A DNA stretch of 64,000 bases. Source: Lutjanus erythropterus. Its lineage: Eukaryota; Chordata; Actinopteri; Lutjaniformes; Lutjanidae. The stretch is from NCBI GenBank assembly GCA_020091685.1, contig CM034591.1, forward strand, positions 31,021,555-31,085,554. Direction: 5' to 3'. Below the pieces are notes generated by a model. That model saw nothing but the letters and a program-made list of their open reading frames with translations, was not told the DNA's origin and searched no databases. The position numbers and the translations under genes are program-made. This document shows positions 11,828 through 23,675 of this stretch, one piece after another. Position 1 is the stretch's first letter, and the number at the start of each line of letters is the position of its first letter.

Positions 11828-14800
11828 CAAAAAAATCAAATGATGTAGTTAATTATGAAATAGAGGCCTCTTTCTCATCTATGTCTATCATCGTCTCTCT
11901 TTTCTGTCTTTTTATTTTTAAACTACTTGAACTGAAAGCCACTACCACCTTATTGAACAACCAGAAACTGAAAGAAATTGTACTGGAAATAGAAACTTTA
12001 AAGAGATAGGCACATAAAATATCCTTCAGCTGAAGAGAATAATTTTGGTGTATTAAAGCAGCGATTGAATAAGATAGATGCAACCTTTTTTAACTATGAG
12101 GTAATTATGGAGGTTACTTTTTCTGACTACCTATGAGCAACAGAGAGCAGAAATATCTGTTTTCATAGCATTATTTGCGCTTTCCTGAATAACGTATTTG
12201 ACTTTGAGTGCATCATATAACATTTCAAACCTCAATACTATGAGTTAATACAAAGTTATTACAGTCATGCTCTTCAGTCCAGATAAGAAAGAAATAAAGC
12301 AGCCAGCTGACTCTTCCCCTAAAAGATTACTGATATGATTAATATTGCCATGTGTTGTTATGACTCAGAATTGACTTTAACTTTGCAGAGGTGTTAACTG
12401 TTTGTCAGAAATCTTTATTGGTTAAAAGTTCTTGTGACTTTTCTAATAGGTTAAACATTCTGCTAATTTTATACAAGCCATAATATACTTACTGTTATAT
12501 GTAATGAAAACTAACAAAAGTGTCAAGCTTGACATTTTCCTTTAATGACAAATCACAGCTCCTGTAAAGAAATTAACACATGTATGATCATTGGTTCAGT
12601 GACTTCCCATCAGGGTTTGAGATTTGACACAACTGTTTATTTCTTTAATGTGCTGTAGAGTTTATTTAGCAAATGTTGTGCCAGCTGGTTGGTTGATTCA
12701 TAAAACACAACAATCAAAAGGATCATTTCTATAGTTCTTACAGCTCCGTGCAGTCTTTGCAGGGCCACAACCTGCTCATGAAGTAGAGCGAAGGTTCCAA
12801 TACTATGCATAATGAAATTATTTATTTATTTATTTTTTACTGGTTTGAGCTCAAAGAAAACAGAAACTTGATGTTGTTGTTGTCAGAAGGGTCATCTTAT
12901 GTCCAGGTAACAGCTCATCAGTGGTTGCTTTTCAGTATTGAGAAGAGCCTCAGGAAATAAAGCTCCACTACTGTGACAAGTCTTGTTTACCGTGTGCAGC
13001 ATTGTGCAATAACTATGGATCAGCCTACACAGAGCTTTAATAATAATACAACACAACACTTTCTAAAAATGTGTTGACGATTTTATTTTATATATTTAAC
13101 ACTGTGTGTTAAATTTCATAATATGAACAATGTTTCACATATTTATTGGTGAGGTGCTAAGCAGACAATAGATGCAATTGAAGGAAACAGAAGGATTTTT
13201 TTTTTCTTTTTTTGGTTGTTGCATTGACAGAGGAAATATCAAGATTCTTTGCTGTTCTCAGTACAACAATAGAAAGATAAATCATTACAAATAATGTTTT
13301 CACAATGTAATACATGTAAAAGCAGAATCCACCAGAGTAACATGCAGAATGACTTTTTTCAGAGTGTTGAACCATTGAAACATTTGTGGTATTTTGTACC
13401 TGATCAACGTAGAACTAGATTGACCTACTTTATATACTATATTATTTCAGTGCATGTGTGTCCATGGAGGAAAACAGGCAGATAAGTACATGTATTGTTT
13501 CAATCTGAAGCCTTGGTGTGGTATATATGTTTATGTCTGTTTCTTTACAAACATACAGTGAACATGCCTTATAAATGCACAGCAATGACCATTACTGCAT
13601 TACAGATGAGACTTTTGTATCAAAAGGACATTTCATTCTCCAAGCTCACATAAGCAGGAGCATATAGGTAACATTAAAACAGCTGCGGACAGACCAGCTT
13701 TTCTTCAGCTGAGTCAACAGTTCTGTAGAGGCATACTGGAGCTCAATAAAAGATGCATACTTTATTTGGCCATACAACACATTTGGCCATATGTAATTTA
13801 TGTTTCTTTATATATATATATTTACAATGAGCCACAGTAGCAGTGGCCCATTGAAAAATGGTATTCCAATTAAATCTCAGAGGAGACCATTAAAAATCTA
13901 GCGCCTAATATGCTTGCTGCGCCTCATCCTTCCCTCAGCACTTGACTGCAATTTAGCAGTTAAGGATTTAGTATTCAAGGGGTTAACACCAGTATCCTGT
14001 AATGTTCCCATCTCCATGCAAGGCCTGGGATTGTACATAATTAGACTTCTGATAGCTGGAGACTGTGGGCTGACAAGCCAGGCTGACAAGATATTTATTA
14101 ACCTCATCTGATGAAAAACTGACAGTTTTCTGATGGCGCAGTTCTATTATTTTTACTCTTTAAACTCCAGATTAGGTAGACATCAGACACTTGATTTGTC
14201 CAACAGCAGGCAGAGACCAGAGGAGGCTATCCCACTTGGCCATCTGGGGAAAACCTTCTACCTTATTTTCATTTCCAATGACTAGTGTTAGAGGAGGAAG
14301 GCAAGACTTCAGGGAAACAAGAGGCTTAATTGGCCGAGCTGATGGCAACGCACTTAAAGTTAGAAGTGCATGAGGCATAGATCGTAGACCCGGGCCAGTT
14401 CCCAGGTGAGAGCTGTGTTGGAGGAGCTTTATAAGTCTCAGAGCAATTTGCTGTGTATGGAGAGAGGAATACAAAGAAGGAGGAAGAGAGAAAGAAAGCT
14501 GGATAAAGGATGGCTTATCATGTTTTCTGTCATCTATTTGCTCATAACTTCGCTTCGCCTCTTTCAAATAATTTTTCTGCTCTGTCTCACCCTATAGTCA
14601 AACTATGGAATAGAAGGTAATTAGGCCACATTGTGTGAGACAAGTCCCAGAACACTAAGTATGGCAAAATGTGTGTATTTTATTCTTCCATTCTCTCTTT
14701 CTTTCCCTCTTTTTTTTCTTTCTTTTGGAGACTGGGTCACATTCAGTCTGAATGTCTAAGATCTCTTTTAACCCTCTTTTTCTTGCATCGATGTGTCACA

Positions 14801-16034
14801 CATTTCTTTAATCATTTTAATAACTTTTTCAGCTGTGGGTAGACCCTGACCAATATAGTGTTGAACCAATATTATCAGCCTGATATTGACCTATCACAGA
14901 TATATCTGTCTGTATTGGTATCAGCTTATATGTTGTCGGATATGGACCTATATGTGGACCTTTGTCTTAATTTAGGTTTAATGTACATGTATTTTACTCT
15001 GTTTGTCGTATTTTACTTGTAGGCCAAATCTGGTCTACATAAAGATGTAATTTCCACATATGTCATGTTTTGTATAAAACGTCATAAATTCAAACTATAT
15101 AGGCTGTATGCTGCCATCAAAAAGCTTCCAGGAAATCCTAATGGGAGAACCTCTGAATGTAAATTAAAAAAAATACTTTCTTCCTTCTTGATGTAGCCTA
15201 ACACGCTTGTGCAAATAGGGGTACTGAGCGGTTCTGGTTACAGCTTCGACTACTCCATGATACATGCACCAAGATGGATATGGAGCTCGGCAAAGAAATT
15301 TAAATGCATGTAGTTGATGGTTGGGTTAAACCTCTGAATCTTTGTGTGACTGTTTTTTCCTGTCTCTCAGAAATATGGAGGTAGTGAACATTAATTCAAC
15401 TTCTTCAAATAGTTGGTGAAGCAACTTCCAAATTTGAACCTCTTCTGAGCGTCTTTTCGTCTGTGAGTTTTTCAGTGGAAGAAATACTCACTGGGTTCTT
15501 TCTTTTCCATTTCTTTCTGTCGTTCTTTCTTTCTTTTTTGACTTTTGCCGTGTTATTTTTAGCCAAATCTGAAAGGGTGTGACTGCTTACGTTGCCCCTC
15601 TATTCTCTTCACACTTCATACCTTGAACCCTCTGACTCTGACCACTTTCACATGACTACAGTGGGACCTGACAACTCAGTTGTGATCTCAACGACTCTCA
15701 TGTATCATTGCTGTGTGAATGACCCACAGAGGTTTAAATGCCAGCTCATGCATCGTGAATGAGTTGTCAGCAGCAAGTTGCTGTTGTTGTAGGCTATGGT
15801 GAAAGTTGACACGAATGCCCTGGAAACAGAGGCCTGTACATTGCTATAATGTCTTTAATGCAAGTTTGATTGAGTTTTTTTTTTTTAATCTTTTCACTAT
15901 TTTATTCTTACAAAGTTTTAATCATTTTTTGCTTTTTTTGTCTTGTATAGACAAAAAAACTGCCCTATCCCATAAAAATAATGAATTATGAATATGGTTC
16001 AATGATTTAATAATGGATTACTATGAAATTGGTC
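11828..16034. other. No gene seen; possible conserved noncoding block and repeat fragment
   Basis: 13860-14110 has balanced composition, no repeat signature and dense homeodomain-like AATTA/TTAAT words, which could suit a regulatory element; this is speculation. 14850-14960 holds GATATTGACC and GTATTGGTATCAGC words typical of another fish repeat. The 131-codon minus frame at 14172-14567 has no recognisable domain. No exon was supported. Confidence 0.4.
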
Positions 16035-16717
16035 ATTGGTTTGGCAGCTTTAGGAATATCCTGATAATGAGGCAGATGTGGAAGTTATTATTTTCACATT
16101 AGTATTGGACAAATTTTTAATTTTGACCTGTTGGTGGTGCAGTATTAAAAGTCAGGAAGAGGACGACCAAAGTCATTAGGATTGATCCTGTAGGGGTGCT
16201 TGAACGTGTCATGGCCATTCATCCAACAGTTGTTGAGGTATTTTACTCAAACCCACTAATGTCAGCCTCAGGCTGGTGCTAGAAGAAATATCAGTGGATC
16301 ACCAATTTTTTTAAGATGTATTATCTGCAAAACCATGAATGTCTACATCAAGTTTTTGTTCCAATCTATCCTGTAGATGTTGAAATATTTCACAGAATAA
16401 GTGAAAAGAATTGACCTTTCGGTGGTATTGAAGGAAAACTCATGGGATTACTAAAGTCATTAAGATTCATCCTCTGAGTACAATAAATCCCTCCAGCCAA
16501 CAATCATCAAGATATTTCAGTAAAAGCCAAAAATGTCAACCTGCTTGTGGAGCTAGAAGACAAATCAGGGGATCACCAAAGTCTGTAGGAAACATCTTCT
16601 GAGGAACATTACTCTCTGTAAAAAAAAAAAAAAAAAAAGTTTCATGGCAGTCCATCTAAAGTTGATGAGTCATTGGAGTCCAGATCACAGTGGTGGACTG
16701 ACGTCCTGCTAGTATGG
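16035..16717 (+). repeat. Modular interspersed repeat, family J copy 1
   Basis: About four diverged modules of roughly 120-160 bases follow one another. Each carries versions of GATCACCAAAGTCATTAGGAT, TCATCCTCTGAG and a phrase like ATCCATC-AACAGTTGTTGAG. Recurrence of the same phrases at 35.9-36.1 kb shows it is a dispersed family. It contains no coding frame. I know the type as abundant in percomorph genomes but do not assign a class. Confidence 0.65.
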
Positions 16718-16734
16718 CTCAAGATCGCTACAAG

Positions 16735-16947
16735 TGGGGTGCTCCCATAGCTCAGTTGGTAGAGCGTTCACCTCATGTACTGAAGCCGTCAGTCCTCTGC
16801 AGCAGTTGCTGGTTCGATTCCCACCTGTGACCCATTTGCTGCGTTTCATTCCCCCTCTCTCTGCCCCCTTTCCTCTCATATCTTCAGCTGTCCCTATACA
16901 CAATAAATGCAAAAGCCCAAAAAATAATCTTGTATATATATAAAAAA
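16735..16947 (+). mobile_element. tRNA-derived SINE with intact target duplication
   Basis: The head GCTCCCATAGCTCAGTTGGT resembles a tRNA gene and is followed by an unrelated CT-rich body, an AATAAATGCAAAAGCCC segment and an A-rich tail. The 14-base flanks AAGATCGCTACAAG (16721-16734) and AAGATCACTACAAG (16948-16961) differ at one base and are the target-site duplication. This is the signature of LINE-driven retroposition. It inserted at the edge of the modular repeat. The tRNA-like part is not a functional tRNA gene: its arms do not pair properly and the body continues. Confidence 0.88.
16748..16821 (+). promoter_or_regulatory. Internal RNA polymerase III promoter of the SINE (A and B boxes)
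   Basis: TAGCTCAGTTGG at 16748-16759 fits the A box and GGTTCGATTCC at 16811-16821 fits the B box. Spacing is about 51 bases, tRNA-like though slightly long. Whether it is still transcribed cannot be told. Confidence 0.75.
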
Positions 16948-16961
16948 AAGATCACTACAAG

Positions 16962-18082
16962 AGGCTGGAGAGACATCGATATACAACAGAGGCCCTTATT
17001 AGGTTCACTGGCTTAACCACTGTCTGCTGGCTTTTTTAGTTTTATTTTTGTTTGTTGTCAGTTTTCCCAATTCTCAAATTCACACTGTCAAGATTTATGA
17101 ACATCTCCTCCAACTACATCAGATTTTAATGTTCAGTGGCAGCGAGGTGTTTCACACCACAGAAATATATTGGTACAGGGGCTTGCCCTTGGCAAAGCAG
17201 ACTTATGCAGAATTGTATTATGTGGTCCACCATCTCACCAAAAGAAAAAAAAAATAGTAAAAAAAAAATCTACCCAGGTAGCAATTTTTCTCCTTTTCCA
17301 GCTTTTTGGCAGAGAAGTCAGAGGAGTGAAAATATATCCTGCAGAATGAAGAATGAAGCAGCAGGTCGTAAGCCCTTTGGTGGGACTGCATGAACCATGT
17401 TTCACTGTAAATAATGTTCCTCTCTGAAGTCATGAATAATAAAAAATAATAATACTCGAACAACCCTGTCCCATCATGGCAGTGTACCCAGTTTGTCCTT
17501 CTGCAATGTCGAAAATGAAAATAACTGAGCTACCACTTTGTCAGCTGAAGAATAAATAATGACTTTGACTAAACCGTTTGAGTCCACTGCTGATGTCTGA
17601 AGAGCTGTGGCTCAAATATCTCTGTAACACTAACAGACATTTTTCATCCTGTATTTGTCAATCATTCAAACAGTGGCCCACTAAAATGTAGATATCACTT
17701 TATTAAGAAATAGTACCCTTTTTTAGTTATGCCAGTTCTTCATCAAAAGTGCCAGATGACCATTTTACACTCATGCTTGAGATCAGTTCTTCAGCACACT
17801 AAGTTGTGCTCAAAGAGGAAAAGATTCAGTGAATGTGACCGAGGGGATCCTGGTGGTCTTAAACATATCACATGTCCACAGTATAATGGTCATTTATTAT
17901 CTTAGTTTATCCCCTATATATTTAATAATGTAAACTACATACATGAATTACGTTTTTGTTAAAATTCAGATTACTTAATAAACCATTTTGTCAACACACA
18001 CTGCCAACTAAACTATGTTTGTAGTCGTTGTGCAAACTGTGCAGAAAGTTCAGCTTTACTTTTTCATTGAAATGTTATTGCG
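16962..18082. other. No gene seen
   Basis: AT-rich with short A runs near 17250. Frames at 17048-17463 overlap on both strands without motif support. Confidence 0.5.
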
Positions 18083-18090
18083 TACAGTAT

Positions 18091-18496
18091 GTAAGAGCTG
18101 CAGCGATTTGTCGAATAATCAATTATTGATTGATTATTAAATGAATCAGCAATTATTTTTATAATGGACTAATCATTTGAGTGACTTAAAAAAAAGGTCA
18201 AAATTCTCAGATTCTAGCTTCTTATATTTTCTGGTTTCTGTCTGGTTCCTGACAACGTCATCTTGGGCTTTGGGAAGCACTGATCGACATTTTTCAGCAT
18301 TTTCTGACATCTGATTGACCAAAAAACTAATCACTTAATCAAGAAAATGATCGACAGATTAAGATAATAGTAAAAATAAATGTTACAGGAAGGACATATG
18401 GAGCACACAGCCGTACTGACAAAATTGTGATAGGATTAATTAATTGAGAAAATAATCAAGAGTTTAATCAGCTATGAAAATAAGTTGCAGCTGCCC
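18091..18496 (+). mobile_element. AT-rich inverted-repeat element, family D copy 2
   Basis: Perfect 8-base repeats TACAGTAT at 18083-18090 and 18497-18504 flank an element starting GTAAGAGCTGCAGCGATT and ending AAGTTGCAGCTGCCC. The ends are inverted versions of each other around GCTGCAnC; exact termini are uncertain by two or three bases. The core GGGCTTTGGGAAGCACTGATC matches the 11.5 kb copy. An 8-base duplication supports a hAT-type non-autonomous element. Confidence 0.72.
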
Positions 18497-18504
18497 TACA
18501 GTAT

Positions 18505-19496
18505 TTATGTATTTTTTTAAACTATGTCATTTGTTGTAACAGCAGCAACGTTGCTATTTTCTAATTAGATTATTATTTGAAAACTGCTGCAAAAAACAAT
18601 ACATGTCCTGACATTTTTAAAACTTCTTTGATGACTAAGTTTTTAATTATATTAATTGAATGATATTTTAATCCACATCACCATGTGGACAGGTTTAAGT
18701 GTACTCAAACTAAAGTCTCTTAAGAGAAAAGTGGGTTTCCAACAGTCTGACAAGTGTTGTTTATATGTCTTTTTATATTGCTCTGTATTTCTTTTTAACC
18801 TGGTTTATTGCCTTTTTTTGCCTCATGTAAAGCTCTTTGCATTGCTATTTAAATAAACTTGAAGTCTTGCAGCCTTTGTTTAAATACATGTAGTATAGGC
18901 AGGTAATCCTTTGCATTTAGTATATCTGTAGCATTTCCTTAATAATCAACAAGAGATACATTCCAAGCTTAGTTTGAAATACACTGGTATTTTGCTTGTT
19001 GTCTTGCAGTGACAAGCCAGACCTTGAACATTTTTAAATACCGTTTGACTCAGGTCTGTTAAAAAAAAAAAAAAAATGCTCTTCTTCTCTCTGCTCCCTG
19101 TTCTCCTTACTTCTTTTTCTCCACCTGCTTCACCATTTCTGTTTTCTCTTAAATGGCTGTCTAATAAAACACAAGCTTTTGGGCTTTCTGTCATCTCATG
19201 ATTCATGAGCTGGGCTAGTTCACCATCCACTGTTTGCGTGGCTGGTTAATGAAAGGCTTTGTTTGTGTACATGTAGAAAATACAGAAAATACATGTAATT
19301 GGTACTGCTTCAATTTAAAAACACAAACCTGAATATTTATCACACATTTTTGTAGAACACTTTAAGACTGTACTTGGCTGTGCTCATAAAATCCCATTGT
19401 GAATTTAAATGTAGTCACTGAATGGGTTTACCATCCGAGTTAACCCTGCGTCATGCTACAATGGTACTTATGTAGTAAATAATAGATACACCACGC
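18505..19496. other. No gene seen
   Basis: No exon or element boundary recognised; a 94-codon minus frame at 18946-19230 runs through an A/T homopolymer and is not credible. Confidence 0.5.
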
Positions 19497-19504
19497 ATTA
19501 CTTG

Positions 19505-21940
19505 TAGAGATGCATTGATTCCAATTGGCCAGTTGCAGTGGTGGACAGTAACAAAGTACATTTACTTGAGTATTGTACTTAGTGGCAGTCCTATCTGAAT
19601 TATATTGGACCTGACCTCTCCTCCACAACAAGTGAATCATTTTAAGATGTGACTGAATGTTATTTATGACCTTGTATCTAAAATACCTACCTATTTAAAT
19701 TTTTAAATCTAAGATTGTGCAAAAAAAAAAAAAAAAAGAAAAAAAGCCCTGTTATTGAAGGGCACAGATGATGACATCAGTCACGTCTGTTGGAGAACTA
19801 GCTCAGTCCATATCATCTTCTCAACCTCTATTTATAAACTTCTGGACCAGTGACATCATCATGACATCACAGGAGAAGCTTATAGCCAGCCAATAGGAAT
19901 CCAGCTAACCAAATATGGTAAGTCACATGACCTGAACTGTGACATCATCACTGATCTCACAGAACTTTAGTTCTTTATGGTAAGTATATATATATATATA
20001 ATTTTAAGATGTAACTGAATGTTATTTATGACCTTGTACTTCAGTACATTTCTTGAGTATCTGTACTTTAACTGAGTATTTGTTTTTTTGGAAACTTCTG
20101 ACTTTCACTTCACTACATTTCAAAGACAGATATTGTACTTTTGACTTCACTACATTTCTAGGAAGGTTGTTGTTACTTTTTGACTGAGCACATCGTTGAA
20201 GTCAGCTGTTGCTGTTTTTTCTTTTCTAAAATGTAATTGGTCACATGCTGTGTTCCTCACAGAAAGAAACCAATCACAGAAGCTCCTCTCAAATGGGACT
20301 GATGTAAAAGCAGAAATATGTCCAGGCGCACTAACAAGCACAAGCAAGCTCTCCCTTTCATTCAAACAAAAAGCGGTAATGGTGACAGCAGGAGAAAGAC
20401 AAAATTAAATCTCAAGATGTTATTATAATTATTAATTATTCCAGGTAGCTTTTAAAGTTGGATTGTTTTTATCGGGGTGAAAAATACAGAATAATTCATG
20501 TATATACTGCCTCTGAAGACAGAAAGAAATCTCAGTTATTTAACAGACTTGGAGAACTCCTTACAGTTATCTTCAGTCTGCTTTTATGCAGTGAGTTTAA
20601 TACAGTTACATCAGAAAATGACAATAGCTGACCTTTTTGTTTTTGATTGTATTTCTATGCTGAAGTTTTTATAGGTGTTTCTATAGGCTTTGTGTAGCAG
20701 AGTGGTTCTACAAGCAAGTCAGTGCATCATTAGATGGTTTCAGAGAGTTACAAGCTTCTGTAAATGCATCATGAAAACAATACAGCATGTATTGATATTA
20801 GAAAATGTACTTTGTAATTTGTACTTTTGAATACTTAAGTATTTTTAAAAACGTACTTTTGAATACTTAAGTATTTTTAAAACCAAGTACTCTAGTACTT
20901 TAACTCAAGTAAAATTTTGACTGAGCAACTTTCACTTGTAGTTGAGTAAAATTTGACCAGGAGAATCTTTACTTTGACTCAAGTACTGGGGTTGAGTACT
21001 TTGTCCACCACTGGCCAGTTGACCAATTCCAATTTCTGACTTTTTTAAAGGTCTGACCTGCTGTTTCTGATTTTGGCCGATTCTGATTTTCAGTGTCTCT
21101 TAGAACTATAATTGACAGCATTCGCAAACATTTTCACAACTTTTCATAAAAAAAAAAAAAAGAAATTGTACTTAAATTGGAAAAATTTAATTGGACATTC
21201 ATAATAAAACACTGACTTTTAAATATTCATTAAATACTCTTTTACATTTTTCCAAGTCCTCCAGGCTACAGGCCTTATTATATTATTATATTAAGATTAT
21301 GTATTCGAGGGTACACCATCTTGCAAAATCTCACTGAATCTTGCTGGATTTTGTGGAACGCGATTTCACATGATCTCAAGCGGAAGCAGATGTAAACAAA
21401 CCAGAGACCGACACGGTGCAATAGTTTGCTGTTTGCATTGAGAAAAAAAGAATGAAAAGTTAAACAAGTCTGGATGAGGAAATGTTTGAGGAGACACATC
21501 AACACAGGTTGTTTATTCTTCAGCCAGAACAGGAGGTGAGATTTTAACTGTCCCTCTGTGAACAGCAGTCTGCTGCTGGCTAACATTAGTCTGAAGAGCT
21601 AAAAACTTTACGGCTGTTCTGCGAGATCGTCAGCTGCTCCGCTGCTGTGTGTCTTTGTAGGCTGTCTGTCTTCTCTTTATCCTGCTCTTGGAATCTGTCG
21701 CTGACACCAACTTCATGCTAGCATGTGTCTGACTGTGTGTAGCTGTGATCAGTGATTTTGTGGGTGTTACGTTATGATCAGTGAGTCTGCTGCGCACCTG
21801 ACGTGACCATCGCGCAGATCATGTGTGTGGGTATGACCAGCATTGGATATGTGACACTCACTGGTGGGTCACCGGTCAGGGCTGGTCACACTTAAAACCG
21901 GTCAGTTCCAGTCACTGGCCGGTCAGTCAGTGCATCCCTA
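19505..21940 (+). mobile_element. hAT-like element, family B copy 1, interrupted by a family A element
   Basis: It starts TAGAGATGCATTGATT and ends AGTGCATCCCTA, inverted forms of one terminus. The 8-mers ATTACTTG (19497-19504) and GTTACTTG (21941-21948) differ at one base and are the target duplication. Its own sequence is 19505-19535 plus 21022-21940; the rest is the later family A insertion. The internal part has CCGATTCTGATTTTC-type phrases, and near 21469-21605 a block almost identical to family B copy 2. No intact transposase is present. TSD length and ends indicate the hAT superfamily. Confidence 0.85.
19536..21013 (-). mobile_element. hAT-like element, family A copy 1, nested in family B
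   Basis: The ends CAGTGGTGGACAGTAACAAA and TTTGTCCACCACTG are inverted and carry the CAGTG-type terminus of hAT elements. Perfect 8-base duplications GCCAGTTG lie at 19528-19535 and 21014-21021, and removing the element restores the family B start. The subterminal zones are dense in AAGTACTT-like words. A central module (about 19581-20030) with GATGATGTCA words is bounded by two copies of AAGATGTnACTGAATGTTA. Orientation is opposite to the copy at 44.1 kb. The 70-codon frame at 20196-20408 shows no domain. Confidence 0.9.
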
Positions 21941-21948
21941 GTTACTTG

Positions 21949-23675
21949 ATTCCTCTAGGACTTTTCATGTGCCAGTGAAATTGGAGAACAGGAAAGAATG
22001 AGCAATTTCTTAAGAAAAACAAAATCAATTCCTCTCACTCAGTATCTCCTAGCTTTTGTCAGTTTTCTTCATTGAACAGTCAACGACAGAAGGAATCCGT
22101 TATATGTTGGGTAATAAAGCCAGCGAATACACAAAAGATTAAATCAATCAGATTATCATTTGTGTCATTATCATAAAATGCTATAGGCTTGTGACTCATC
22201 GATGGGAAAAGCCTGCCGACACTGAGGCAAAACAGCCTGACAGTGCCTTGTTTTAGGCTTTTTCACCATCGAGTGTGCGTCTCCCTCCCCCGAGCCCATT
22301 TTTCTAGAACAACATAAGCATAGGGAGCTCTGGTTCTTGTTTCATGCCGTACAGATCAAACATCCATCACTGAAAACCTCATTTGTTGGCAAAGAAGCAA
22401 GGAGTGAACTTCGCAGTGGAGGAGAGTTGCTGTGCTTTTCTTTCTGCGGTGGAGCAAAACGGTGAAAAGTTAGCATCAGGAGGAATGTTTTGCTGGTGTG
22501 TTTGTTAAGCATGTCCTGGAGCTGTAGGGAGCAGTGTACTGGGAAAACGGCACATTATGGAAGAAGGGAGGGAGGGAAGTGGCAGAAAGGAGGGAGCGAG
22601 GGAGGGAGATCTTTGATGAGGCCCCAGGAGTGTCTCTAATGAGAAGCGATGTGAGGGAGCTGCTTCTTTCTTCCATCGCAATCGGAGCTGTGCCACACTG
22701 TTATAATCAAACCAAAGACATAACCAACGGCCTTAATTAAAAAGCACAAAATCACCATTCTGCTTCATCCCTTCTGAAACACAAACTCCAGCAGGAAATC
22801 TCTGAGAGAGCATACAAAGGGGAGACAACGCTATCAAAGGCTTGTTTTGACAGTGTGATTTACACTGTACCCACCAGATGAGATGATTTTTTACTCTATG
22901 ATGAGTCATTTTAGCAACTATCAGGCTAACAATAACATCTGTCATGTATCGTGTTAAATAATGAGTGAGTTATTTAAACATTCTTCAAAGGTACGAAATA
23001 TTGCAACTAGTGGGGAATACATGTAATATATATTTTACAAAGTCACTTAGTCCATATTATTGTTAGTACAACCAGTAAAATGAAAGAAATGTTTGGCATG
23101 AGATTTTGGAGAAAACAAAGTGCGTGAGACCAAAGGGAAAAAACAGGCTTTGGAGCATGTTGCCAATTTCTAGACAACAAAAATGGAGCAGAATTCATGA
23201 AAGAAGTTGTTTTAAGTGATTAAACTTGGTTTAAAATTCAGAATTCCTGAACCGTATCTTGTAGTCTTATTACTACAACAAGTTTTGTTTATTCAGTCAT
23301 GGAGAAGCAGTGCAGCAACAGATCAATAATTACAGACATAGTAAATCTTTGCATAAATTCTCTAAAGTTCTAATCCTGTGTTAATGTTTTAACATTTATT
23401 ACATGCTAAATATGAGTAAAACTAGTTTGGGGGTATTTGTTTAAAATATCAAATTTCTTCTCTTTTCCCCTCCTCTAAACACAAACATATTTTTTCAGCT
23501 CAGTGGTAGTTACAAAATATCCAATCAAATGTGATTTTTGGTCCCAGCTAACAGCATCATCATATACAATTGCAATGACGGAGTAATATCATAGTTGAAC
23601 TCTTGTTCAGTTAAATCTTCCTTCTCCTGGTCTAACAACATAGACAGAAGAAGATAAAGACACTATAATTTCACG
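21949..23675. other. No gene seen
   Basis: Single-copy-looking sequence with a purine-rich patch at 22555-22610. No exon recognised; possible regulatory DNA cannot be judged without comparison. Confidence 0.45.

Noticed and set aside
14172..14567. 131-codon minus frame
   Set aside because: No motif, no splice context, and competing frames on the other strand of the same bases.
16739..16821. Functional tRNA gene
   Set aside because: A and B boxes are present, but arms do not pair well, the sequence continues into a SINE body, and a target duplication flanks the whole unit.
21278..21586. Minus frame shared with the frame at 37938-38219
   Set aside because: The similarity exists because both lie in copies of the same hAT-like element; the frame differs in length and no transposase motif is present.
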